Source of the DNA: Erigeron canadensis
Lineage: Eukaryota > Streptophyta > Magnoliopsida > Asterales > Asteraceae
Assembly (NCBI RefSeq): GCF_010389155.1
Contig: NC_057764.1
Span: 38,200,275 to 38,264,274, forward strand
DNA length: 64,000 nucleotides
Direction: 5' to 3'
This document shows, piece by piece, positions 12,361 to 23,879 of this stretch. The notes below the pieces were generated by a model that was not told the origin of the DNA, made no database searches, and was given only the letters and a program-made list of their open reading frames with translations. Position numbers and translations under genes: made by a program. Every line of letters starts with the position of its first letter. Within the stretch, counting starts at the first letter, position 1.

Positions 12361-14931
12361 TCACAATTAAGCTATGGAAGGTGTTATTTGGATAGCTTAA
12401 TTGTGCATGTTATTAATATTAACTTGATCTGTTTGGTGCAGAATAAAGAATCTTATGAAGTGGATGGACCGATGGAGTGAAATGGCACAAGTTTCAAAGT
12501 TGAAAGTGAGGGGCTTAAGAGGGTGCGTCTGAAGACTTATTTGGCTATATATACGCACTCTTTGTTCTCCTAGGTTTCCTGAACATTCTCTTTGATTTTC
12601 CTGTTGTTGTCTCATCAATATCATGCCTTATGGCATCCTCCTTTTGTTTTCATATTTTGAGAGTTTGTTCCAGATTATATTCGTAGTAGTCTTATGGTTA
12701 GTTTCTTATTAAAACCTTTTTATGTATTGAAATCTTTTATCTACCTAGATCTACCTCTATATATATGTCTAAGTAACTGGGTGTTATTGTGTTCTTGATT
12801 CCTATATAATCTGGTGCCTTGGTCCAGATTTGAGTTTGTGTTGAACTTTTGTTTAGTCGATTACTTTGAAGTTTGATGTGGATAACCTAGGTATCTAAGC
12901 ATTTCATTGCCATATCGAGTCCCATTTTTTACATAGGCATGGGAACAGTGTTTGAAGAAGGGAATGAAGAAGTGTCAACATTGCCATCTTCTATTATGGG
13001 TTGTGGTGACACAAGAAGATTTAATAAGCCCTAACTGTACAAATTTTTATTAATTTTTTACTATTTTATCCTTCTTGAAAACACTTGAGTTTTTGTATAA
13101 AGAATGATAGTGATCACAAAATGATCAAACAGAAGTAGGGATTGTAAACTTCAAGACTCAAAGTCTATAAATTTTTAGCATAAAAAGTGCTCATATATCT
13201 TTAATAGTTACTAGCTAATCAGGCCAATTAATTAAAATCTTAAAACCAAAAAATATGTGAAAATCTGTAAATAATTTGAAATTTGAAATGTAGTTGGTAA
13301 ATCAACTACTATTTAAGGTACATTAGCAAGTGAGCTCCAAGTGACATGTTCAACTTGCGAGTTGCGCCACACATTAAGGTACATAAAATATACATGCATT
13401 TCACTATATTAACTTTATTCAAACCTGCAATATTAATATAGAATAAGGTACATGATTAAAGACCAAAGTTATTAGTTTTTTATATGCCAATGGGAAATGG
13501 ATGCTTATAAAAGGAAATATTATGATGTAAAGTAAAAGACTTAAGTTTAATAATATTATATGTGCATGCTTATAAAACATTAGAAAAGACTTGGCTAAAA
13601 TTTTAGACACTCTACACATGTTAACGCACTAAATCTGTTATATACAAATCGATAGTTCATGAAAAGATATAGGTTGTAACATGTAAATGAAATTTTGTTT
13701 TTAAGTAACAAATCTATGTTAACCCAAAATATCGGAGCTTAAAAGGACTTGGACACATGAGAATAAGACTCAACGGTCATCATCACCAAGTCTTCGACTT
13801 AAAGAGCAAGACCAAAAGAATCCATGATATTTCGCATTAGTAGTTCAAGTTTATAATCTAAATGCTGAGTCTCGTGATCGATGATAGATTGATAGGCATG
13901 CGTATTCACCTGTATAAACACACAACTCAGTTTTGCATATATTAATATTTAATATTAAATTTATTAAAGTTAAAGTGAACTCGATAACTTAACATGTTTT
14001 AGCTATAAATTAGCTTTGGAAATGTATTACGATTTACTAGTAACATTTTAAGTAATATTTAAACTATTAAAGAAGGTGATTAAGGTCAACATGACTATGG
14101 CCTAGGCGCACCTCTCAATCTCTCATGTAAGAAAGGCTCCTAATTTTATACCAAATATCTACATTCCACTTGCTACAAAACAAAAGCTTTGAACGTATTA
14201 TATCCATTTCCCATTAGTTTGCAAAAATAGACCCTTAAAAAGGACCGATCTTTATTCTTCATTATAGCTTAAGCAAAGGCTTTCTGTATTTAAATAATTC
14301 AACACTATCTTGTCATTCAAACTCGATAAAGCTAAGCCAATTGTGCACCCAGCAACAAGCATGAGCTAAGGTGATTGCACCAAATTATTGGTCTTCCCTT
14401 GCATTGTGGTTACTTGGCAACCCTTTCTCCTACAAACTGGTTTTCCCTTCAAAACAAAGAGGTGCAATTCGTCCCTCTGGTTTTACGGTTTTTCTTACAA
14501 ATCTTTATTCTACTTTTACAATACATAACCCAAATTGAGACAGGCAGAAGGTATGATGTTTTATGCAGTTAAAAGTGACACTTTGGGCAACTTTCTATTT
14601 GCCTGACTTGTTTTGTTTTTATAAAACTTATTTGACCTGTCAGGGAACAAAACATAACCCAAATTGAGCCATTCACAAGTCAACAGTTTAAAGAATTCGA
14701 TGGGTTCGTGAGCAAAGAAAATATTAAAATGCCCTACGGGCAACCTATTCGACGCACAATAAGAGGCGCTCATAACCAAAAGGTCAACAGATAGTACACG
14801 CATAGAATCCAGAGAAACAGACAAGTGATAATACAAAGGCCAACATTCGCCCAAATTTATTTAAACATTCCACAACATCTTCATCGACATTCGAAACCAA
14901 AATCTAAGAGTGGATCACCCGTATAACTTGA
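12361..14931. other. Intergenic, no supported gene
   Basis: AT-rich sequence between the copia fossil and the 3' end of the minus-strand gene. A short frame at 12938 preceded by an acceptor-like 'ttttttacatag' was considered but has no partner exon that I can identify. Confidence 0.4.
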
Positions 14932-17168
14932 CTAGCCAAGATCCTTGTTAAATGTGGTTCCTCCTTTCAATTCCGCTTTGCTACCTAAAAATTAACCAAT
15001 ACAATATTACCATAAGCCAATGTGATTTGCATTTGTGTTGTGACACTATCATAGCATGGTCAACATTCAAGGCATGTACAGAATCCAAATTGAACCGACA
15101 CCATTAAAATTGCAATTGACCAGATTAATCCAGGCGTTTTCAACAAACATGGTATGCTTAGTAACTATCCGGTGGAATTCAACGACAATAAGAGTGGATT
15201 TGTTGTTACGGGCAGCAGAAAAAGTACTCACCGTTTGCTTTTTAACCTCCCGCAAGATATCACTTGACTCGCCAAGAACGTCGCAGGGTCGCTTGAGAAG
15301 AGATCCACCTTGCACTTCAGCTTTGGTGCCTGGCAATTAACCAGCAGAATGATAACATACACAATATGGCATTTTCATAAGACTTGGTTACGACGAAGTA
15401 AAATTGTCTCGAGATTTATATCATTAGTCAGTCAAATGGGTTGAAAGTTGCTCTTACAAGCTATCTAGAAAATCACAATCTGACGTTTATTGAACAAAAA
15501 TTAAATAACCTATACAGAATCCAAAGTTAAGCAGAAGTGATAATAACATGCAAAGATTGCAATATAGCAAAACCCATAGAAATCTAAGGATTTCTGATAT
15601 GTTTGGTAGTCAAATTGTGAAACCAAAAAACAATGAGAATGGATTGCAATAGTTACCAGCAGTAGAAGCAGTTCCTGCTGGTGCAGGGTTTAGAATTTAG
15701 ATCAATGACCAGGGATTCAGTTGATGGCTGGGACTTCAGAGGGTAATTGTGCATACCTTCAGCTTTGATGCCTATCAATTAAAAAGGAACCACAAGCCAA
15801 TGAAACTTCAGCAAGTGTATATATAGGTCAAAGGGTTGAGCAATCATAAACAACTTCAAAAAGAGACTATGAGATGAATGTGTCCCTTAGGATATGAGAC
15901 TATCATAAACATGTGATCAAGACCCAATGCATGAACAAAATCTAAGAGCTTAAAGTAAATGAGATAATCACATTGCTAAAGACAAAATATATCAGACACT
16001 TTTGGTAGTTAAACTGTGAAATCGAATGATTATTAACCACTATAAGAATGAATGGAGTTAACTTTAGCAAAAGTAGAGCCGCTCACCAACTGGTTCTGAT
16101 GGATCTGCAGCAGGGCCCTTGGATCCCCCACCCACTTCAGCGTTGGTTCCTATTGATTGAGTTAACACGTATAAGAATACACCAATGTAATGAATGTCAA
16201 CCCTATTTGCTTATATATGTAATATATGGATCAAACAGGTCGCAAGTTAGTCTCGCGCAAACGTATGAGGTTTTCCATATTCATGGAACCCGAGGAGGGC
16301 ATGTCTTTGAATCATATGTACCGGCCAAATTAGAGTATCCGGGTGAGTGTCCCAAAACCATTTCCATGGCCACCCCCCAAGATGTTTATCTAAGGAGGTT
16401 ATCGACTCAACTATTGATAAAAAAAGTGTTACACACATAAAATCAAAGTTATAAACAAAAACGTTAAAGCTTAAAGTCATTAGCTTCAGATTGAAAAGAC
16501 TAGGGGGACAATTCAAATTCTAATGTGGTTGGATTATGCATACACGGGGGTACTATACAGGGATCAGGATTTCATAGTATCCCATCCCCCGTTTACTGGA
16601 TCGGAGATTCCCCATCGCAACTCAAGGATTCCGCGTTACTACATCGGGTATTGTTAAGTACCATCCTTGTGCACACAAGTTCAAAGATTAAATCCAGCCA
16701 ACTAAAACATTTCAAGTGAGCCACTTTTCTGGTGAAACCCAACAACTAAAAGAAGAGTAACTCACCTGTTGCGGTTGCAGGTGGTGACAGGCTAAGGTCT
16801 TTGCCAGTAGAATCCCCACGAGGTTTCAGTGGAAAGCAAGGTGGCCTGTGATTTATATAATCTACAATATCAATCAATTAGTGTAATAGCAAGCTTAATT
16901 ATTTGTGGATGTATACGGGGAAACTCATGTTATTAATAAAAGCAGGCTTAATTATTTTTGCTATCACTATATATATTTGCACGAGTAAACAAAGATTGAA
17001 TCCGACAAATAAGTAAAACGTTTCAAACGATAAATAGTGAAGACAAGTAAAAAAGAAGAGTAACTTACTGGCTACGGTTCCTGCTGGTATTTTTTTGCCA
17101 TTGAACACCACATATTTAGGTCTGTAAGCTCTGGCAACTATATTAAATCAATCAATTACTACAAATTG

Positions 17169-17201
<33 letters not shown>

Positions 17202-17536
17202 GTAGGCTTGATTATTTTTAGATGCATATATAAAAGTATACCGGAAACTAATTGCCTAAAAAAAACAAGCCTCTTTTCCCTGGGGTCATTGAAATTCAGG
17301 TTTCTTTATTACAACCACAAGATGGGCGATTGTTAATTTAACACTTCATCATCATCATCATCATCTTATTTATAATAATAATAATAAAAGATATATTGAT
17401 CATTACGTTGTTCTCGAGTGAGAATAAGGTCGGGAATCAAAGGACGTCGATTTATTTCAAAAGGCGGCAAGCTGGGATCGAAAGGGTTGCAATGAGATAC
17501 CTCCAGACATTGTCGCCTTGCCTCTCTTCTCTCCAT
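14932..17536 (-). CDS. Spliced gene of unknown function with a duplicated small-exon array
   Basis: Minus-strand exons with good GT-AG borders: 17407-17536 (ATG at 17534-17536), 17069-17137, 16766-16861, 16087-16149, 15757-15771 (or longer to 15657), 15232-15329 and 14932-14984 with stop TAG at 14932-14934. The first four join in frame and read MERREARRQCLEVSHCNPFD..., QLARAYRPKYVVFNGKKIPA..., NYINHRPPCFPLKPRGDSTG... and GTNAEVGGGSKGPAADPSEP. The last four exons all start with a G-x-[KN]-A-E segment (GTNAE, GIKAE, GTKAE, GSKAE), so they look like copies of one exon. Phases of the last three do not all agree: 15232-15329 ends in phase 0 while the last exon needs phase 1, unless it is skipped or an internal donor is used. 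The frame is open for eight codons upstream of this ATG, so the real start may lie further 5'. I do not recognise the protein. A MULE lies 90 bp upstream of the ATG. Confidence 0.5.
17171..17203. repeat. (AAT)n microsatellite
   Basis: About eleven perfect trinucleotide repeats inside an intron of the minus-strand gene; a second short triplet run (cat)n lies near 17347. Confidence 0.85.
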
Positions 17537-17625
17537 CAATTCTTCCTTATATTTGTTCTGATGATGATGAACGGACCGACATCCGGTACTTTACGGGGCC
17601 TGGAAACATTTCAACCTTTATTTAA

Positions 17626-18715
17626 GAGAAAATGTCACAAATGGTCTTTACAGTTTGTCATATTTACATTTTGCCCTTTGTGCGTTTTTTTCATTGCAAA
17701 TGGTCCTTGAACTTTTCGTTTTCGTTTCGGGCAGTCCTTGACACTAACTTCTGTTAGTTTTAGCCGTTAAACGTTTTCACATGCATACCACGTGAGGCCA
17801 TTTTGGTCCTTTCGATTCAATCTCTTCATTTACCAACATTAATCATCTTCTTCCCTTCTTGTTTTTACCAAGAACATATACAATCATTCAACAAATTTTT
17901 ATAACAAAACATCTTTAAGAAAAAGAAAAATCATTATCATCATCTTCAACCCACTTTTAATCAAAAAGAAAATGGATCTCAAACAAATTCAAAATTCACA
18001 AACCCAAAATAAAAATTCAAAAATTTCATCAAACAAGAACAACCCAATTAATAAATCTATATTAAACTCTTTACTTTTTTCAATTACCCATTTTTATAAA
18101 TATTAATCCTCTAAAAAAAATATATTATTGTATGTCGTCTACCCATTATATTGGGGAAGTGACAAAATTGCACAAAACTTTGTAACTTATAAATTCTAAG
18201 AGAATCATTTATGTAGTATACCTACTAAGAATGTAACAAAATTCTACAAAACAAGAAACTTGTACTCTCAATTTTCAAAGACAAGAGCCATCCAGTTTTG
18301 TTCAACTACTCACAAATATAAAAGCATTATTAAAGCTCAAAAGAAAATAGGGAAAAAAACGATCCTACACATAGAACTTTTGAAGAAAAATCTACCAATA
18401 GAGTAAGAATTGATCTATATGCACACCCAAAAATTTTCATCGGCGTTTTCATCATCGAATTCATCCATGTTGAAGTACCGTCTTCAATTTTCATTTTATT
18501 TTGTTGATTGTGATTTTTATCATTCTTGAAATTACACTCACCTCCATCATGATGATGCTTATTAATGGTGGATGATGCGGTGGCAATTGTTGTGGTTGAC
18601 CCGGTGATTGCTGACAACAGAAATGAAAAGTCCATGGACCATTGCAGTGAAAAAAAATCATAAGGGGCAAAATGCGAATATAACAAACCATATGAACCAT
18701 TTGTAACATTTTCTC
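17626..18715. mobile_element. Mutator-like (MULE) non-autonomous element, 9-bp TSD, possible captured sequence
   Basis: A 1,090-bp element starts GAGAAAATG and ends with its complement. The ends form an imperfect terminal inverted repeat of roughly 95-100 bp (17626-17720 against 18620-18715; shared blocks 'acaaatggt', 'cattttgccc' and 'atggtcc'). Identical 9-mers TTTATTTAA flank it (17617-17625 and 18716-18724), the duplication size of Mutator-type transposases. No transposase is encoded. Inside, the minus strand has an open frame (18330-18686) with a short His/Asn/Lys-rich stretch and the segment EDGTSTWMNSMMK, and the plus strand has leader-like sequence before an ATG at 17971. These may be captured host fragments (Pack-MULE style), but no donor was identified. 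Confidence 0.85.
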
Positions 18716-18724
18716 TTTATTTAA

Positions 18725-20240
18725 ATTCAGTAAAATTATACATATGGTCCTTTCGATATAGTGTTTGTTTGATGGGTCGTTTATCAATCTATACATACAG
18801 TACTATACTACTATATAAAAGTTATCATCCGTGTTGAAAGTTAAAAGAAAAAAAAAAGTGAAATACGAGTTACCTTTAATGAAATTAAATCACCATCACT
18901 CCTTAATATTAAATTACATCATTAGTTGTTTATAAAATAAAATATTTGTACTACTTCCTTTAAAAAAAAAAACTTTAGATCAATCAACTATACGACACCA
19001 CCATCACCATACGTCGCCTCCATCAATCAACTATATGGTCAATTATAATGTTTGTTTGATGGGTCGCTTATGTATCTATACTACTATATTGAATTTGAAC
19101 TTCATCAAATGTGCAATCTAAACATGTCAAGCGAAATCAAGATGGGTGACCTTTAAATTCTTGTTTTAAACAACAAACTCTTTTTTCGATTAATCCTAAG
19201 GGATTACTGACTTTTCAAACTAACTGCTTGCAACGTGGCAACTCGGCCACAAAACCCCCCATTTTACTTGAATCATTTAATTTTTACAATTGCTTATAAA
19301 AGTTCTTGTGAACGATCTTGGCTTACCAGTTTTTGCTATACTGCATGCGATCAGGTACACTGCATGTGATTGTGTAGTAGTCAGTCTTTCGGTTAATCGT
19401 GTTTATAAATTTAAAGCTAGATTTCGCACATCATCCCTCAAACCCTAAGTCGATCACAACGGATTGGGATCAACGATCAACAAATAATAGGCTTAAAGCG
19501 GTTTGTGACCCTCTGACCAGAAGGGAATCGCCAACAAAACACCACTGAAACCTTCACCCTACACTCACACCTCCGGTTGAGTCATATTGAGATTATTTGA
19601 TCAAACAGTTATGTTGCGATACACACGTGTTATGCACTCATACATTGCTTGGTGATGTCTCATGCATGTTTACTTCATACATCCTTATTGTTTCACATAT
19701 TCTTTGATATTGACATCACTTATACATAATTGTGATACGCATCCCTCATTATTGTTGATACATTATTGGCTTGATATGTGACGAAATTTACTATCAGTTT
19801 ACCTATCTTGGTTGACCTTGTGCCTTGTAAAGGCTACTTGTAAGACGTTACTTATTTTTCTTTATACATGTCATGATTGTTGACGATGGTTCCCTGTGAT
19901 CCATCACTACGAACTCACCAACCTAGAATTGACTTTGTTTAGTGCACTTTTCAGCTATTCGTGTGAAATTGGAGACTTGATGGCTATTTGTTGCTTTTGC
20001 TAGGGCTTGGATTGGGACTTTCATGGATCCGTGATCCGTTTGCCCTCTTAGGATATATGCTTAGGACCTTCTAGTATTGTATTGTTGCTTGACCCGTTGA
20101 TGACTTTATGGTTGTTTTACATTCCTTTACTTTAAATGTTGGTTTGGGTTCACCGAATCCTTTTTATTCATGTAGTTCATGTTCTACGATAATCCGACTG
20201 TGTGCTATATAACTTCAGTGACATCCCGAGCCTAGCTTGG
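18725..20240. other. Gene-free, repeat-derived sequence
   Basis: A direct repeat 'tgtttgtttgatgggtcg' followed by 'tatctatac'-type sequence occurs near 18763 and 19050. From about 19300 the base composition becomes more balanced. It ends with 'tgacatcccgagcctagc' and 'ttggggtgttaca' near 20220-20248, a phrase that looks like a long terminal repeat border, so a solo LTR is possible. I found no target duplication or coding sequence. Confidence 0.3.
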
Positions 20241-20249
20241 GGTGTTACA

Positions 20250-21232
20250 AACCGATTCCGGATCTCGAGGAACCAATTGATCCCAAACTGATCCTTAACT
20301 TTTTTTGCAAAATATCGCTCCCGAACTGGTTCCGGTTCCAGAAATCGGTCCGAGAAACCGGTTTGGAACCGATTTTTGGTCCCTAGTGGAACTAGCCATT
20401 AGTTACCGTTAGAAATAGCCGTGTTTGGTCCTTTTTGACCGTTAAAAGTCGTTAGTTACCCTTTTTTTCCCAATTAATTACCATTTTTCCATTATACAAC
20501 TAGTATATATATGGAGCATCATTTTGGATTGTTTTTACACTTTTCATCACTTACAAAAGCACCATATCTCTTACAAAAACACTATATATTCATAAATCTC
20601 TTACCAAAATTACTATATCTCAAGTGTTTACGATAAAAAATATCGATAGCCATTAGCAATCAAGCGGCTCAAAATCGATTTACGATGAAAAAAAGTGGCC
20701 TTGACGGCCGTTAAATATATTATAGTCTATTTTTCACTTAATTTCAAGTGTTTTTTTTGAAAATACTTGGATTATTTTGTGACAAATCATTAGATCTTAT
20801 CATTTTGGAAGGTATCTTGGGTCCCAGGCTCGAGCCATTAGCAATCAAGTGACCCAAAATCGACGTAAATAGTTAAATAGTCATCGTTAAATGAATTATA
20901 GTGAAATATTAGTGAGTTTTCACTTAATTTCAAGTGTTTTTGTGAAATAACTTGGACTTTCTTATGTCAATTCACTAGATATTATTATTTGAAAGGCATT
21001 ATGAGTCTCAGTCTCGAGCCATTAGCAACCAAATAGCCGAAAAATAAAAAAGATAATTAGGAAGCGGTTCAGAACTGAACTGATCCGGAACCTATATTTT
21101 CGGTTCTAACGATTCGGGTTTTCAAGGTCCAGAATCGGTTCCGAACCGTTTCTGGTTCTAGTCGAAACCGATTCCACTTTAATTAACTAGAACCGGTTTC
21201 GGTTCCTTACCCGGTTCCAATTTTTTGCCCAC
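20250..21232. mobile_element. hAT-like non-autonomous repeat with GGTTCC/GGAACC-rich ends
   Basis: Both ends of this interval (20250-20390 and 21060-21230) are dense in 'ggttccg', 'aaccgg' and 'ggaacc' in both orientations, and the right end closes as 'ccggttccaattttttgccc'. This is the subterminal-repeat style of Ac-like hAT elements (TGGGCAAAA... termini). The left terminus does not mirror the right one clearly and I could not fix an 8-bp target duplication, so borders are approximate. Confidence 0.5.
20645..21040 (+). repeat. About 180-190-bp tandem repeat, 2.1 copies
   Basis: 'gccattagcaatcaag' (or 'gccattagcaaccaa') recurs at about 20649, 20835 and 21019. Each full copy contains 'ttttcacttaatttcaagtg' and 'acttgga'. 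It lies inside the hAT-like repeat and encodes nothing obvious. Confidence 0.75.
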
Positions 21233-21362
21233 ATTTACTTTCTTGTATGTGTATCTTTGACTAGCTCCTAGCTAGTTGTGATTGAAACTTTGAATAGTAA
21301 AATTCACCTAAAAATAAAAAATACTATACATTTACTTCAGTCCCCTGTTTTTGACAATTTGA

Positions 21363-21372
21363 CATATAAAAC
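21363..21372 (+). promoter_or_regulatory. TATA box of the peroxiredoxin gene
   Basis: 'catataaaac' lies about 110 bases before the start codon, a plausible plant TATA distance for a transcript with a leader of roughly 80 nt. Confidence 0.5.
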
Positions 21373-21480
21373 ACCTCAATTTCTCTTCACCAACTATACA
21401 AACTTTTCATTACATCTCATCCGTCCAATAACTCACTAACTAAACCGCCACCGCCGTAAAACCCAAAAACTAAAAATAAA

Positions 21481-22128
21481 ATGGCTACCATCGCCGCCGC
21501 AGCATCTCCGCTCACATTCACAAGACTTTTATCTCGCGCCACCAAACCCCACTTCACCTCCGTCAATTTTTCACCTTTCACCAAACCCCCCACCTTCAAA
21601 AGATTCTCAACCGTCGCCGCCGCGAAAACCATCTCTGTCGGAGACAAACTCCCCGACACAACCTTATCCTATTTCGATTCCGAAAACGAACTACAAACCT
21701 TAACAGTTTCCGAACTTACAAAATCCAAGAAAACAATACTGTTTGCTGTCCCTGGTGCCTTCACACCCACATGCTCACAAAAACATCTCCCGGGGTTTAT
21801 CGAAAAAGCCGGAGAGTTAAAGTCAAAAGGGGTTGATCAAATTGCGTGTATTTCGGTCAATGATGCATTTGTAATGAAAGCTTGGGGAAAAGAATTGGGA
21901 ATTGGGGATGGTAATGATCAGGTATTGTTATTAAGTGATGGAAATGCGGATTTTACGAAAGCGATCGGCTGTGAGTTGGATTTAAGCGATAAACCGGTCG
22001 GGTTGGGGGTTCGGTCTAGACGATATGCAATGCTGGTTGAAGACGGAATTGTCAAGGTTTTGAATCTTGAAGAGGGAGGTGCTTTTACTTCTAGTGGTGC
22101 TGATGATATGCTCAAAGTTCTTCATTGA
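21481..22128 (+). CDS. PRXIIE: Peroxiredoxin-2E, chloroplastic
   Basis: Single-exon gene for 215 aa. Residues 1-48 are rich in Ser/Thr/Ala/Arg with few acids, as expected of a plastid transit peptide. The rest is an atypical 2-Cys (type II) peroxiredoxin. The peroxidatic Cys98 lies in [12 protein letters not shown] and the resolving Cys123 in [10 protein letters not shown], 25 residues later, as in plant PrxII proteins. The conserved Arg is in [12 protein letters not shown]. The enzyme reduces H2O2 and organic hydroperoxides in the plastid stroma, using glutaredoxin or thioredoxin as reductant. The N-terminal extension separates it from cytosolic PrxIIB-D and mitochondrial PrxIIF. The ATG follows an untranslated leader and a TATA box at 21363. 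Reading frame, length and catalytic residues are all intact. Confidence 0.95.
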   Translation: MATIAAAASPLTFTRLLSRATKPHFTSVNFSPFTKPPTFKRFSTVAAAKTISVGDKLPDTTLSYFDSENELQTLTVSELTKSKKTILFAVPGAFTPTCSQKHLPGFIEKAGELKSKGVDQIACISVNDAFVMKAWGKELGIGDGNDQVLLLSDGNADFTKAIGCELDLSDKPVGLGVRSRRYAMLVEDGIVKVLNLEEGGAFTSSGADDMLKVLH

Positions 22129-23319
22129 TCTCGATATATCCAGGTGTAGCTTACTTATTGTATCGATGATAATAATAATAATGATGACGTGTTTATTAGC
22201 TGATGCTAATGTTTTGGTTTTTTGTATTAATAAGAATGAGGTGTTTGTGTTTGTGACTCGGATTATGTTTTACCAATTTGCATAATTGGTGAGTGAAGTC
22301 GGAAATGTTTGAACCTTGTTTATGTTTTGTTTTGCATATTTGTAATGCCTGCCTTTGTTTACTGCTTTGAGACCCGGAATGAAAGGTGTGATTTCGTATG
22401 CATTGTTAGGTGCTCCATTTTATTTTCTCATTGAGGCCGAACATAGCATAGCCAATTTTTCCAGTGACTGATAAAGGATGTATGGATCCTCGGTAAAGTT
22501 ATATGAGCTTTTGAATGATGTTTTATACTCGTATGTTTTATGTAAAGAAACTCTGGCTAACCTTTCTTTCTTTGTGTTGTCTCTCTCTAATGGTTTGATA
22601 TTTACACCTATCATCTGAAGTTCTAAATGAATTGATTTTGATTGATGTTTGAAGTAATGTTCTAACTCATGTTTGGGGTTCAACAAGACATACGGAGTAT
22701 CACATATCTTCTAGTGGCAAAATGGGTGGATTGTAATGGGTCAAAAGGGTGATCTTTTGTATGGGTTGAAACCGAAGGGGAATGTAGTGTATCTTTTTTA
22801 AGTACTATCTTAGGTATGGGGTGGGTTAACTGGTATTCATTTCGTTTTTGCTTTCCCTTCCGGTCTTACGGATGTATTCGTGCCTTCTCCCACGCACTGC
22901 TGCAGATAGACAGCTGCTCTATTCTGGTCCTTCCTCTGTTACTGTAGAGATATATAGGTTTTATACGATCGATGTTTCACATTAGTCCTACATCCATGAA
23001 GACGGTATTAACAAGGACAGGCCAACCCAAACACACCCGATCTAGTCATTTTGTCGTATTAACTAAGTTAAGGAATGATGGTGTCACTGGTCGGGACTGA
23101 ACCAATAAGGTTGATCCGGAAAACATTGTCCAAAATTTTCAAACTTCAGTAGATCAAATATTTCGATACCAGTATATAAATCCCTTTTCATTAATGCATT
23201 ATGGTTAATGCACAAGAAATCTATCTGATGTAGCTTTTAATCCATTTGACCCGTGTCCTTGTAAGCTAAAGTATTCGATTCATTTGTTGGGTTTTGGTTT
23301 TTACGTGTTTTGTTAACCA
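22129..23319. other. 3' flank of PRXIIE and gene-free sequence
   Basis: Contains the presumed 3' UTR and AT-rich spacer. Phrases such as 'gtggcaaaatgggtgg' (near 22714) and 'ccatttgacccg' (near 23243) belong to a MITE-like family also seen in introns here; no gene is seen. Confidence 0.4.
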
Positions 23320-23416
23320 CATTTATGCATCTTTAAACTCTATAACAGAAAATGGAAGTCTTATATGTACTGATGCACAGCTTGCTGTCAAGACAAAGTG
23401 GAAGAACACAGTGGTA
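23320..23416 (+). pseudogene. Duplicated fragment of TRM5 exon 10
   Basis: The stretch 'aacagaaaatggaag' followed by 'gctgtcaagacaaa' matches the start of TRM5 exon 10 (40256 onward), including the intron side 'tatgcatc(a)ttaa'. It is diverged and isolated from other TRM5 exons, so it is a dead genomic (not processed) copy. Confidence 0.7.
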
Positions 23417-23879
23417 ATCTTACTTTTTGAAGTAAAATGTTTCACAGTTCTATGCATTTTCAACCATTTTTTGGTGATATGCGTCCTTTTCAAGTTCCAA
23501 CCATTCCCTTTTAAATCAATAAATTACACGTAACTTTTAACCATCTGGCCCCTTTGTGGCAAGCCTTACCAAGTTGACTTGTTTACCTGTCATTTGTATA
23601 CTTTGTTTGACCCATATTGATCTTATGTCACACTTTTTTTTTTTCTTTCAAAATTGCGATCAAGGTCGTACTTCACTATCTGTCTTGATCATATTAGGTT
23701 CTTGTTTAGTGGGTCCTGCATACATGGTAAAGCAGAAAAAGAAGTGTTTAAACGAAAAGGAGAATGTAGAAAAAACAGTAAGATGTGATCTGCTTTGATG
23801 ATTTCCTTTAATTTCTTAGGAAAAATCCTTACCCGGTAACTTTATGATATGATTTCTTCCATCCAGTAATTATCCTGCA

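Noticed and set aside
12430..13035. Possible small exons (frames at 12456 and 12938 with acceptor-like sequence)
   Set aside because: No homology, no matching donors, and adjacent to a dead copia element; cannot be supported as a gene.
14561..14854. 97-codon minus-strand frame downstream of the exon-array gene
   Set aside because: Not in a splice-compatible position, no recognisable content, and typical of chance frames.
16200..16720. GC-richer stretch with long frames between exons of the minus-strand gene
   Set aside because: Sequence ('cccatcccccgtttactgg', 'ggtaccggccaaatt'-like) looks repeat-derived; neither strand gives a recognisable protein and splice sites do not fit.
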